Source of the DNA: Brenneria bubanii
Lineage (GTDB): Bacteria > Pseudomonadota > Gammaproteobacteria > Enterobacterales > Enterobacteriaceae
Assembly: GCF_022378355.1 (NCBI RefSeq)
Contig: NZ_JAKMAJ010000012.1
Coordinates: forward strand, 87,660 to 151,659
Direction of reading: 5' to 3'
Length of the DNA: 64,000 bases
The notes beneath the pieces were generated by a model. That model worked only from the letters and a program-made list of their open reading frames with translations. It did no database searches and was not told where the DNA came from. How positions within the stretch are numbered: position 1 is the stretch's first letter; the number at the start of each line of letters is the position of its first letter. Shown here in pieces: positions 17,254 to 25,628 of the stretch. Position numbers and translations under genes: made by a program.

Positions 17254-18030
17254 TTAAAACGCCATCACGGCCTGTAAAAGGTTACGCGCATAAGGATGTC
17301 GCACCTGTCCCAGCATCGCAATGTCATCTACCCGCTCGATAATGCCGCCCTGCTGGAGAAATATAACCCGCTGACACAAATAGGTGATAGCCGTTAAATC
17401 GTGACTGATAAACAGATAGGTCAACCCCAGCCGTCGACGCAAATCTGCCAGCAAGTCCAGAATCTGAACCTGCACGCTGACGTCCAGCGCGCTGACCGCT
17501 TCATCCAGCACCATAAAGTCGGGCCGGCTGGCAATGGCTCTGGCGATACAAACCCGCTGCATTTGTCCGCCGCTCAGCTGATGAGGAAAACGTTCGCTGA
17601 TATCCTCCGCCAGCCCGACCTGCTCCAGCAGCGCAATCACCCGCGGCCGTACCTGATTCCCCGCAACCTCCCCTAATACCCGCAATGGCTCGGCCACCAT
17701 CTCCGACACAGTCATAAAAGGATTGGCCGACGAGGTATAATCCTGAAAAACGGCGCTAACGCGCGCGTTGCTTCTACGCCGCGATCGCCAGAAGCGGGAC
17801 GGCGCATATAAGGGTTGGCCGGCTAATCGAATTTGTCCGCGCTTCGGCGCCTCCAACCCGAGTAAAATGCGCCCCAACGTACTTTTTCCACTGCCGCTCT
17901 CGCCGACAAGCCCCAGACACTCGCCGGCCTGCACGCTGAACGACACGCCATTCAGCACCGGTATCCACACGCCATCATCCTGTGAACGATAGCCATGATG
18001 AAGGTCGTTCGCTTCAACCAATGCGTTCAC
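17254..18030 (-). CDS. ABC transporter ATP-binding protein, NikE/DppF-like
   Basis: A 258-residue ABC ATPase with Walker A GESGSGKSTLGRILLG, the Q-loop VFQDYTSSANPFMTV, signature QLSGGQMQRVCIARA, and Walker B FMVLDEAVSALDV, where Ala replaces the common Pro as in NikE. I start it at GTG 18030: a GGGAGG site lies 7 bases upstream and the start overlaps the stop of the preceding ATPase gene by 17 bases, while the longer open frame runs through unrelated sequence. It is intact, but the permease genes of the same operon are broken, so it may have no membrane partner unless it pairs with another system. Confidence 0.85.
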   Translation of the reverse strand: MNALVEANDLHHGYRSQDDGVWIPVLNGVSFSVQAGECLGLVGESGSGKSTLGRILLGLEAPKRGQIRLAGQPLYAPSRFWRSRRRSNARVSAVFQDYTSSANPFMTVSEMVAEPLRVLGEVAGNQVRPRVIALLEQVGLAEDISERFPHQLSGGQMQRVCIARAIASRPDFMVLDEAVSALDVSVQVQILDLLADLRRRLGLTYLFISHDLTAITYLCQRVIFLQQGGIIERVDDIAMLGQVRHPYARNLLQAVMAF

Positions 18031-18874
18031 TGTCCGCCTCCCGGCACCCACTTTCCCGGCCAAGTCGCGGCGGATTGACCACGGAAAGATAACGCTGTTG
18101 CAAAGCACGACGCGACGCCACCAGATAGCGGGTATGCGGGTGCCGCGGCTGACGCAGCACCTGTTGCGCATCGCCCTGCTCCACCGCCCGACCCTGATGC
18201 ATCACCAGTATCCGATCGGCGATACGGTTTACCACGCCGAAATCGTGGGAAATAAAAATCATGGTGGTGCCCAGACGTTCGCGGATCGCCCGAAACTGCT
18301 GCATGATGTCGTACTGCGTCACCGAATCAAGCGCCGTTGTCGGCTCATCGGCAATCAGCAGTTGCGGCTCCAGCGCCAGTGCGATGGCGATCATGACGCG
18401 TTGCAACATGCCGCCGCTGATCTGGCTGGGATAGGTATCAAATAGCCGCATAGCATCTCGCAGCCGGACCAGCCGCATCATCTCCAGCGCCAGCCCTCTG
18501 GCTTCTCGTTTACTTAACGCCAGGTGCGCGCGGAAGGTTTCCACCATCTGGCTACCCAGCGTCTGCAAGGGATCGAAGGCGCTCATCGGATGTTGCAGGA
18601 TCATGCCAATCGTTTTCCCCCGCAGTCGACGCATCGCATCCGGCCGCTGCGCCAGCAAATCCGTGTCATTCAGCCAGGCCTGTCCCGACAGAATAAACTG
18701 CCCGCCCAGCAGTCCGACAAGCGCACGGCAGGTGAGACTTTTACCGCTGCCGCTTTCACCGACGATGCCAAGGCAGGCGTGGCGCGGCAGCGAAAAAGAA
18801 ATATCCTGCAGCAGGCGATGCGGTTCGCCCGCCAACCCAACCTGTAAATGCTCCACCCGTAACAGTTCGCTCAT
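18014..18874 (-). CDS. ABC transporter ATP-binding protein, NikD/DppD-like
   Basis: A 286-residue ABC ATPase: Walker A GESGSGKSLTCRALVGLL, Q-loop ILQHPMSAFDP, signature ISGGMLQRVMIAIA, Walker B LLIADEPTTALD and H-loop FISHDFGVV. SGGMLQR is the NikD form. The start ATG overlaps the TGA of a shortened permease relic (TGATG), keeping the coupling of the ancestral operon. The last 25 residues are charged and unlike the family. The gene itself shows no damage. Nickel or a peptide is the likely ancestral cargo; I cannot choose. Confidence 0.85.
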   Translation of the reverse strand: MSELLRVEHLQVGLAGEPHRLLQDISFSLPRHACLGIVGESGSGKSLTCRALVGLLGGQFILSGQAWLNDTDLLAQRPDAMRRLRGKTIGMILQHPMSAFDPLQTLGSQMVETFRAHLALSKREARGLALEMMRLVRLRDAMRLFDTYPSQISGGMLQRVMIAIALALEPQLLIADEPTTALDSVTQYDIMQQFRAIRERLGTTMIFISHDFGVVNRIADRILVMHQGRAVEQGDAQQVLRQPRHPHTRYLVASRRALQQRYLSVVNPPRLGRESGCREADSERIG

Positions 18875-19017
18875 CAGCGAGGCTCCCGGGGATCCAGCGC
18901 ATCGCGCATGCCGCCTCCCAATTGATTAAATGCCAGCGCCACGATCTCCGCCGGCGCAACCGCCGGTAAACAGAGTAGCGCGATTTTGTCACGCGGCAGT
19001 TGGTGTAAAGAAAGCAT
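18874..19017 (-). pseudogene. DppC/NikC-type permease gene with a large internal deletion
   Basis: A 47-codon frame begins MLSLHQLPRDKIALLCL, which looks like a permease N-terminus entering its first helix, and then passes directly into EIVALAFNQLGGGMRDALDP, the typical C-terminal tail of DppC/NikC permeases. About 230 codons between them are missing and the frame is kept. The stop overlaps the start of the NikD-like gene by one base, exactly where the intact permease gene would end. The remnant cannot form a transporter, but its translation could still feed ribosomes to the ATPase genes. Confidence 0.72.
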
Positions 19018-19245
19018 ATCATCCCACCTGCCGCAGGAACCGGATCCATTCCGCGCTGAATGATCTCGGCCAACAGGTTGCCGATCACGAACAGCTCGCC
19101 CATCACCAGGATATCAGCCTGAATCACCGCATAATCACGGCTGAATACCGGTCGAAATACATTAGCGCCCGACGCCTGCGCAGGCAAAAATACTTTCGAT
19201 CATCACCGCACCGGTCGGCGGGTAATGATTGGCCGTTCCTTCACC
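19018..19245 (-). pseudogene. Frameshifted C-terminal remnant of a DppB/NikB-type permease gene
   Basis: Read on the minus strand, one frame gives TGAVMIESIFACAGVGR and then a TAA near 19164. The next frame continues VFRPVFSRDYAVIQADILVM and later LFVIGNLLAEIIQRGMDP. Together these reproduce the family order (GAVIVETIF..PG.GR, then RDYPVIQ.., then NLL.D...LDPR), so the gene is present but frameshifted. A second shift near 19045 probably precedes the original end (RQVG, TGA). Upstream of about 19245 nothing resembling the rest of the permease or a binding protein is left. Confidence 0.7.
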
Positions 19246-19260
19246 CGCATCGGAAGCGGA

Positions 19261-19695
19261 AATCCCCTGCTTCAGCCTTTGCGGTATGTTGAAGATTGGT
19301 TTAGAAAACCGGGTTTACAAAATAATTTCACATGGATATAGTTCAGCCACTTTTTTAGCGGAGAACCCTCTTGGACAACCCCGGTTTTCGAACCCAATAA
19401 CGGGCAAGCTAACTCATCTCTTCTGATTTGTTGCTTGCCGAAAATTGGCGGGCAGCACACTCCTGTTTGCGGACTGTTGCACCCTATCAACAACATGACG
19501 CTCCCGTAGCGTGACCAGGGGCGCTGATATTGCGTCCGATGTCTGGTGCAAAAAAACCGGCTCATTCACTGAGCCAGCCATTAAACCCATCGCTTTCGCG
19601 CTGCGAGACAAACGTTGTGGTGTCGACAACGTACCTCGGCTTGAAAGGCGAAGGGAATAAACACGCGCTCACCCCGGCGGTGATAAGGAGACAAT
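19261..19695. other. Non-coding stretch between the decayed permease and the mgtB leader
   Basis: No gene is recognised here. It contains the PhoP-box candidate and a small hairpin (ACGCT / AGCGT around 19497-19513), and presumably the mgtB promoter and the first part of its transcript. Several short open frames cross it without ribosome sites or family resemblance. Confidence 0.5.
19464..19480 (+). promoter_or_regulatory. Candidate PhoP box upstream of mgtB
   Basis: TGTTTG and TGTTGC are separated by five bases, the direct-repeat layout of PhoP boxes (consensus GTTTA-like half-sites with 11-bp period). Mg2+ transporters of this class are PhoP-regulated in Salmonella. The second half-site is imperfect and no good -10 is seen, so the call is tentative. 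Confidence 0.35.
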
Positions 19696-19743
19696 ATGGA
19701 CGAGCACCCCAGATTATCCGGTAAATCGCGTCGGTCGGAATAA
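19696..19743 (+). CDS. Candidate 15-residue leader peptide of mgtB
   Basis: The frame encodes MDEHPRLSGKSRRSE and has a strong site (AAGGAG) 6 bases before its ATG, better than that of the transporter gene itself. It begins with acidic residues and an early proline and ends basic, the same general make-up as MgtL ([17 protein letters not shown]), whose acidic-proline start destabilises ribosomes at low Mg2+ and so controls mgtA. It lies 156 bases upstream of the transporter start. The homology is by character and position only, so function is inferred. Confidence 0.45.
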   Translation: MDEHPRLSGKSRRSE

Positions 19744-19899
19744 GCGGAACAGTCTTTTCTCACCCCCCCTTCTGTTCTGCTCTCTTCTGCCCGTTACGCA
19801 TCATCATTCTCAGCTCGCCTGACGTCCCTTTTCACGGGGATGCGTCACCGCGCGTGTCTGAAAAATAATAAAAATCATTAGCATGATAGAGATGCCCAA
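19744..19899 (+). promoter_or_regulatory. Pyrimidine-rich leader segment of mgtB, possible Rho-entry region
   Basis: Directly after the leader ORF the transcript is rich in C and U and poor in G from 19752 to 19790 (runs such as CTTTTCTCACCCCCC and TTCTGTTCTGCTCTCTTCTG). Such sequence is the type used for Rho loading, and Rho-dependent termination governed by a leader ORF is established for enterobacterial mgtA and mgtCBR. No rho-independent terminator is seen in the leader. Confidence 0.4.
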
Positions 19900-22608
19900 A
19901 TGACAGAGATGATCAACCAGACGGTAAATCGTCGCCATCCCCCTAAAGCCGCGGCCGGCTTCGCCATCGCCCGCGAGGCGAAAAACAGCCTCGATCAAAC
20001 GCTGGCGAATATGAATACCCATCTTCATGGCCTCACTGACGACGTCGTCGTCGATCGCCGGCAGACGTACGGCGAGAACCGGGTCGCGCATGAAAAAGCG
20101 CCCCATGCGCTGGTACAGTTGTTATCCGCCTTCAATAATCCCTTTATTTACGTGCTGCTGGTGCTGGCCGCCATCAGCTTTGTTACCGATTACTGGCTGC
20201 CCAAACGGCAGGGAGAAGAGACGGAACTGACGGGCGTCATCATCATTCTGATGATGGTCAGCCTGAGCGGCATGCTGCGTTTCTGGCAGGAGTTTCGCAC
20301 CAACAAGGCGGCGGAAGCCCTGAAATCGATGGTTCGCACCACGGCGACCGTACTGCGTCGCCGCACTGAAAACGCATCGCCATTACGTCAGGAAATCCCG
20401 CTCCAGCAACTGGTGCCTGGCGATATTCTGTTTCTTTCCGCCGGCGATATGATTCCGGCGGACGTTCGCCTGATCGAATCACGCGATCTGTTCGTCAGTC
20501 AGGCGGTATTGACCGGAGAGTCGTTGCCAATTGAAAAATATGATGTTTTCAGTAACATCCATGCCAAATCCAGCCAACCTGAAGCCGGCGGCGAGCACGA
20601 CTTGCTATCGCTATCCAGCATTTGCCTGATGGGCACCAATGTTTCCAGCGGCACCGCAAGCGCCGTGGTGGTCGCGACCGGCAACCACACCTATTTTGGC
20701 TCGCTGGCTAAATCCATTGTCGGCACCCGCGCCCAGACCGCCTTCGACCGCGGGGTCAACAGCGTAAGCTGGCTGCTGATCCGCTTTATGCTGATTATGG
20801 TGCCGGTGGTGCTATTGATTAACGGCTTTACCAAAGGCGACTGGATGGAAGCCAGCCTGTTCGCGCTGGCCGTCGCCGTAGGATTAACGCCGGAAATGCT
20901 GCCGATGATTGTTTCATCCAATCTGGCTAAAGGCGCCATCGCCATGGCGCGGCGTAAAGTGGTGGTCAAACGCCTGAACGCCATCCAGAACTTCGGCGCA
21001 ATGGATGTGCTCTGTACCGATAAAACCGGCACCTTGACGCAGGATCGCATCATTCTTGAACATCACCTCGACATCCGCGGCCATAACGATCAGGCAGTGT
21101 TGCAGCTTGCGTGGCTCAACAGCGCGCACCAGAGCGGCATGAAAAACCTGATGGACAAAGCCATTATCCATTTCGGGCGCGACAAGCCGGAGATCGCCGC
21201 TCTCGCCCGCTACCGTAAAATCGATGAATTACCCTTTGATTTCATCCGCCGCCGGCTGTCTATCCTGGTGGCGGATGAACACAACCATCAGCGTCTAATC
21301 TGTAAAGGCGCGGTGGAAGAAATGCTGGCGGTTGCGACGCATGTATCTGAAAACGGGAGGCAGTTTGCGCTGGATGAATCACGTCGCGCGGCATTGCAGA
21401 CGCTGGCGGAGAGCTACAACCAGCAGGGCTTTCGCGTCCTGATGATCGGCGTGCGCGAATTAGGCGCCGTGGGCGGCGGACTACCGCTTAGCGCCGACGA
21501 CGAGCGCGAGCTGGTGATCCACGGATTATTGACCTTCCTCGATCCGCCGAAGGAAAGCGCCGCGTGCGCGATCCGCGCGCTGCATGAAAACGGCGTATCC
21601 GTTAAGGTTCTGACCGGAGATAACCCGATCATCACCGGTAAAATCTGCCGCGATGTTGGTCTGGAGCCAGGCGAACCGCTGACGGGAGCGGAGATCGAAA
21701 CGCTGAGCGACCGGCAGTTATCCGTGCTGGTCGAGCAACGAACGGTCTTTTCCCGCCTGACGCCGTTGCAAAAATCGCGCGTGCTGAAAGCCTTGCAGGA
21801 AAATGGCCATACCGTCGGTTTCCTCGGCGACGGCATTAACGACGCGCCGGCGCTGCGTGATGCCGATATCGGTATTTCGGTGGATACCGGCACCGACATC
21901 GCCAAAGAATCGGCAGACATCATCCTGTTGGAAAAAAACCTGATGGTGCTGGAGGAAGGCGTGATTAAAGGACGGGAAACCTTCGGCAATATCATCAAAT
22001 ACCTGAACATGACCGCCAGTTCCAATTTCGGCAACGTGTTTTCGGTATTGGTCGCCAGCGCGTTTATCCCGTTCCTGCCGATGCTGGCGATTCATCTGTT
22101 GATGCAAAATCTGATGTACGACATCTCACAGCTGTCGCTGCCGTGGGACAAAATGGACAAAGAGTTTTTGCGTAAACCGCGCAGGTGGGACGCCAAAAAC
22201 ATCGGGCGCTTTATGCTATGGATCGGGCCGACCTCATCTATTTTCGATATCACCACCTATGCGTTGATGTGGTTCGTGTTCGCGGCCAATAGCGTCGAAC
22301 ATCAGGCGCTGTTCCAGTCCGGCTGGTTTATTGAAGGATTGCTGTCGCAAACGCTGGTGGTGCACATGCTGCGCACCCAGAAAATTCCATTTATCCAGAG
22401 TACCGCCGCCCTGCCGGTAATGCTGATGACCGGACTGGTTATGGCATTGGGGATTTATATTCCCTTCTCACCGCTGGGGACGCTGGTCGGGCTACAGCCA
22501 TTGCCGTGGGAATACTTCCCGTGGCTGGCGGCGACGCTGATTGGCTACTGCACCGTCGCGCAGTTGATGAAGCATATTTATATCCGCCGCTTCGGCCAAT
22601 GGTTCTAA
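19900..22608 (+). CDS. mgtB: Magnesium-translocating P-type ATPase, MgtB type
   Basis: A 902-residue P3B ATPase that imports Mg2+ across the inner membrane. It carries the phosphorylation motif CTDKTGTLTQD, TGES in VLTGESLPIEK, the hinge VGFLGDGINDAPALRDADIG and about ten helices. It follows Salmonella MgtB more closely than MgtA in my recollection (SFVTDYWLPKRQGEET-like N-domain, YDISQLSLPWDKMDKEFLRK, and the C-terminus RFGQWF). In Salmonella mgtB follows mgtC; no mgtC lies beside it here. The start has only a weak ribosome site, consistent with controlled translation. A strong terminator follows. Confidence 0.93.
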   Translation: MTEMINQTVNRRHPPKAAAGFAIAREAKNSLDQTLANMNTHLHGLTDDVVVDRRQTYGENRVAHEKAPHALVQLLSAFNNPFIYVLLVLAAISFVTDYWLPKRQGEETELTGVIIILMMVSLSGMLRFWQEFRTNKAAEALKSMVRTTATVLRRRTENASPLRQEIPLQQLVPGDILFLSAGDMIPADVRLIESRDLFVSQAVLTGESLPIEKYDVFSNIHAKSSQPEAGGEHDLLSLSSICLMGTNVSSGTASAVVVATGNHTYFGSLAKSIVGTRAQTAFDRGVNSVSWLLIRFMLIMVPVVLLINGFTKGDWMEASLFALAVAVGLTPEMLPMIVSSNLAKGAIAMARRKVVVKRLNAIQNFGAMDVLCTDKTGTLTQDRIILEHHLDIRGHNDQAVLQLAWLNSAHQSGMKNLMDKAIIHFGRDKPEIAALARYRKIDELPFDFIRRRLSILVADEHNHQRLICKGAVEEMLAVATHVSENGRQFALDESRRAALQTLAESYNQQGFRVLMIGVRELGAVGGGLPLSADDERELVIHGLLTFLDPPKESAACAIRALHENGVSVKVLTGDNPIITGKICRDVGLEPGEPLTGAEIETLSDRQLSVLVEQRTVFSRLTPLQKSRVLKALQENGHTVGFLGDGINDAPALRDADIGISVDTGTDIAKESADIILLEKNLMVLEEGVIKGRETFGNIIKYLNMTASSNFGNVFSVLVASAFIPFLPMLAIHLLMQNLMYDISQLSLPWDKMDKEFLRKPRRWDAKNIGRFMLWIGPTSSIFDITTYALMWFVFAANSVEHQALFQSGWFIEGLLSQTLVVHMLRTQKIPFIQSTAALPVMLMTGLVMALGIYIPFSPLGTLVGLQPLPWEYFPWLAATLIGYCTVAQLMKHIYIRRFGQWF

Positions 22609-22682
22609 CCGCGCAACGGCGGGCTTCGCCTTGTCCGCAGGCTTGAGGCGAGCCTGTAATAGCCTGATGGCTCATAACCTAC

Positions 22683-22710
22683 AATCCCGGCAACCAGGCC
22701 GGGATTTTTT
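22683..22710 (+). terminator. Rho-independent terminator after mgtB
   Basis: AATCCCGGC pairs with GCCGGGATT around a short loop, followed by a run of T. It lies between the convergent ends of mgtB and the 270-residue membrane protein gene; the A-flank could let it act in both directions. Confidence 0.8.
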
Positions 22711-22726
22711 CACACTCTGCAGCCGA

Positions 22727-23539
22727 TTAGCTGGCAAGCACCATCCGCAACACCGCCGCCGACTGCGCTTCGGGTAACGATAAGATCGACTGATAAAAGT
22801 ACTGCATTATCTCACACGCTTTTTTACGATCGACATTCTCAGCCTCCGGTCTGACCACCATCTGAAGATCATCGCCGTATTGCAACTGCATCCGCTGCAA
22901 TATAGGCTGTAACGCCTGTTTCGCCGCCGCCGTCTCCTGCGATTTATCCGCCGTTTTCGGCGTAACGTAAGACGCCATGATTAAATCATTATCCGCCTGC
23001 ATGCGCTGCTGCATTATTTCCGCGGGCAATATTCTGGTCGGATTAACGCCGCCGCTCACCGCGGGGAAAAGAAACTTGAAACAGGAATCAGCGCCATACT
23101 CTTTGAATTTTTCTATCTGCTTTAGCATGTTACTCATCTGAGCAACGACTTTATCGTCAGGCGCGTAATACAAACGCGATATCAAAAATGAGGATATATC
23201 CATCTGGATGATATCGATCAGCTCTTGTTCGCTTTTTCCTTCACCCTTTAACCTGACCATTTTTTCTTGCAACTGGTTATAAAAAGCCGGGTCAGACTGC
23301 TTTATTGTTTGATAGACAGGAAGTTTACTCATAGCCGTTTCAACCTGTCGCAATTCGTCAGTGAACGTTTGGCCGGGGAATAAATAGCGTGCCCCCCAGA
23401 TGTTCCACGCCGCGATAATCCCGATAAATACAGCGATAGCCGCTATTTTTCCGATCCATTTCCTGCGCCTCATGACCGCGAGAAGGCCGACGGCGACAAA
23501 ACCAATAAACCCAGAGACGATAATCTGCTGCCAGTTCAT
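22727..23539 (-). CDS. Uncharacterised membrane-anchored protein, 270 residues
   Basis: I do not recognise this family. The product has two close N-terminal hydrophobic helices (about residues 7-22 and 30-48, separated by RRRKWIGK), then a mainly helical soluble domain rich in charged residues, with Cys in DSCFKFLF and KKACEIM. If the loop between the helices is cytosolic, the main domain ends up on the cytosolic side or, with one helix cleaved, the periplasmic side; this cannot be decided. An AAGGAA site precedes the ATG. It is alone between mgtB and a chemoreceptor gene and shows ordinary coding character. Confidence 0.8.
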   Translation of the reverse strand: MNWQQIIVSGFIGFVAVGLLAVMRRRKWIGKIAAIAVFIGIIAAWNIWGARYLFPGQTFTDELRQVETAMSKLPVYQTIKQSDPAFYNQLQEKMVRLKGEGKSEQELIDIIQMDISSFLISRLYYAPDDKVVAQMSNMLKQIEKFKEYGADSCFKFLFPAVSGGVNPTRILPAEIMQQRMQADNDLIMASYVTPKTADKSQETAAAKQALQPILQRMQLQYGDDLQMVVRPEAENVDRKKACEIMQYFYQSILSLPEAQSAAVLRMVLAS

Positions 23540-23797
23540 TTATATTCCTTACAACAAAACATTTTATCTATCTTAAATAATTTGCATTACCCCTGATACC
23601 GGTAAACCGCAAAACCGGGCGGGCAAATGGTGTGCCGGGCTTTAGTATGCGGCCGACATTTCTGTTTCCTGCGGCGTTGGCCGGCCTCGCCCCGGCGCCT
23701 GCCCGTGGCCGATGACAAGGATTTCAGCCTGGGGATAAGTAATCAAGGGGCGCGGCGTTCGGGGGAGCCAAAGGCTAATAACGAGGATTCGATATTT
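23540..23797. other. Intergenic stretch before the hypothetical membrane protein
   Basis: Together with the hairpin beside it this makes a gap of about 318 bp holding the promoter side of the 270-residue membrane protein gene. A plus-strand open frame at 23627-23848 has no ribosome site and no family resemblance, and I reject it. Confidence 0.5.
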
Positions 23798-23841
23798 ATC
23801 GCCTGTTTTCGCCGTCGAGGATCGACGCGAAAGCAGGCGAT
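23798..23841 (-). terminator. Long hairpin after the chemoreceptor gene
   Basis: Two arms of about 20 bases pair (ATCGCCTG..TTTCGC..GTCGA with TCGAC..GCGAAA..CAGGCGAT) with one wobble and one bulge around a GGA loop. It begins 17 bases after the chemoreceptor stop. No T-run follows, so it may protect a 3' end rather than terminate cleanly. Confidence 0.5.
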
Positions 23842-23857
23842 AAGGTGATTTAAAACC

Positions 23858-25471
23858 TTAGCGGGCGTCCGCTAATACCAGGTTCTGGCGCAACTCGGCG
23901 AGCGGAATGCCCATCTTTTCCCGCTCAATCTGGAAGCGCGTCACAGACTGTTGCAGGTTAACAACCTGTTCCTGCAAAGAACCGGCGGACGTCGCGACTT
24001 CCGACACCAGCGTCGCATTCTGCTGGGTTGCCGTATCCATTTGATTGATGGCGATATTAATCTGCGAAATACCCCGACTCTGTTCACCGGAAGCCAGCAT
24101 AATTTCATCCATGATATCCACGACCTTTTTTACGTCCATCAAGACTTCATCCATGGTTTTCCCGGCCACTTCAACCAGACCCGCGCCTTTTTCAATCCGA
24201 CTGAGGGAAGCATCGATCATCGTGCCAATCTCTTTCGCCGCCGTCGCGCTACGCTGAGCCAAGGTTCTCACTTCGGACGCCACCACGGCGAACCCTTTAC
24301 CGTACTGACCGGCTCGCGCTGACTCCACCGCGGCGTTCAGCGCCAGCAGGTTGGTCTGGAAGGCGATGCCGTCAATCACGCCGACAATGTCGGAAATCTT
24401 GGCGGAACTGTGCTTAATCGAGCGCATGGTATCGACCACTTCAGAGACGACATTGCCACCACGGGATGCGGAATCAGAGGCTTTCTGCGCCAGATCATTG
24501 GCTTTGCGGGTGTTATCCTCGTTATTTTTCACCGTCGCCATGATCTGTTCCATACTTGATGCGGTTTCATCCAGCGAGGCAGCCTGCTGCTCGGTACGGC
24601 TGGAGAGATCAATGTTCCCCGACGCGATCTCCTCAACCCCGAGGCCGATCGCGTCCGTCCCGTTGCGCACCACCAGCACCATATTTTCCAGCCCGTCGCG
24701 CATACGTTGAATCGCCGAAAACAGCTGAGCGATTTCATTTTTTCCGTTGATATCGATGGTGGCCCGCAAATCGCCTTCGGCTATGCGGTCAAAAACCGCA
24801 ATGGCCTGATTCAACGGCCGCACCACCAGATTGGTCATCGTAAGCCAACTCAGCGCCGCCAACAGCAGAGCGCAGGCAATGGTGCCGTACAAGACCACCT
24901 GCATGCTTTCAACACGATCGTTAGAGTCATCATAAGCGTTATCAATGCTCTGGATCTTATAGCTCACCAGCGTTTTAGACGACTTATCAAACGCCGCGTA
25001 GAGCACCGTGGACTTACCCGCGCGTTGGCGGTACTCATCCAGATTTCCGGCCTCAAGCGCGGCGACGCCAGGCTGAATAAAGTCTTTCATCAGGGCCTCA
25101 CGTTTCACGGCCATATCCGCCGAAATCAGCTTCTCCGGCTCGGATTGCGGGTACGTCAGGTACTGCTGCCATTTCCCATTGGCGCCATTGATTTTGTCCT
25201 TGGCCCGGCCCAGCGCCACTTTGGCGGTTTCGACATCGCCTTTGCCCATCAGCGACTCATACAGACGTAAATCCAACCGGGCGCGCAGTAATAATTCAGA
25301 ACTTTCGTTCAGCGCGACCAAGCCCGGCAGAACGTCTTTATCAACCTGGCCGAATGATTTATTCCCCGACTGAAGCGCGAGCAATCCTAAAACGCCGACG
25401 AAAAGTAATAACGCGGCTAATGAAAAAACCATAATGCTGAGTGCGGTACGGATCTTTATCTTACGAAACAT
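23858..25471 (-). CDS. Methyl-accepting chemotaxis protein
   Basis: A 537-residue transmembrane receptor. It has an N-terminal helix (about 11-33), a helical periplasmic ligand domain of the Tar/four-helix-bundle kind (about 35-190), a second helix (about 192-212), a HAMP domain with NLVVRPLNQAIAVFDRIAEG, and a cytoplasmic signalling coil whose hairpin tip reads VIDGIAFQTNLLALNAAVES followed by ARAGQYGKGFAVVASEVR. It ends LVLADAR and lacks the NWETF-type CheR/CheB tethering pentapeptide of Tar and Tsr. The ligand is unknown. It is monocistronic. Confidence 0.93.
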   Translation of the reverse strand: MFRKIKIRTALSIMVFSLAALLLFVGVLGLLALQSGNKSFGQVDKDVLPGLVALNESSELLLRARLDLRLYESLMGKGDVETAKVALGRAKDKINGANGKWQQYLTYPQSEPEKLISADMAVKREALMKDFIQPGVAALEAGNLDEYRQRAGKSTVLYAAFDKSSKTLVSYKIQSIDNAYDDSNDRVESMQVVLYGTIACALLLAALSWLTMTNLVVRPLNQAIAVFDRIAEGDLRATIDINGKNEIAQLFSAIQRMRDGLENMVLVVRNGTDAIGLGVEEIASGNIDLSSRTEQQAASLDETASSMEQIMATVKNNEDNTRKANDLAQKASDSASRGGNVVSEVVDTMRSIKHSSAKISDIVGVIDGIAFQTNLLALNAAVESARAGQYGKGFAVVASEVRTLAQRSATAAKEIGTMIDASLSRIEKGAGLVEVAGKTMDEVLMDVKKVVDIMDEIMLASGEQSRGISQINIAINQMDTATQQNATLVSEVATSAGSLQEQVVNLQQSVTRFQIEREKMGIPLAELRQNLVLADAR

Positions 25472-25628
25472 AAGTTATCCCTATTGCCTGATAAACGAGA
25501 AAGGATGAATACTGGCTCCTGTCGGGAGTCATTCAAACACTAAACCGCAATAAAAATAAAATGATGATGACATTTAAAAAATAATGACCGGAAGAAAAAA
25601 TTTCATACCGGTCATTAATATATTTTTG

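Noticed and set aside
19900-22608. Assignment of the P-type ATPase as MgtA
   Set aside because: The N-terminal domain, the SLPWDKMDKEFLRK block and the RFGQWF end agree better with what I recall of MgtB; a phylogeny would be decisive.
23627-23848. 73-codon plus-strand frame
   Set aside because: Runs through the chemoreceptor hairpin, lacks a ribosome site and has an unlikely composition.
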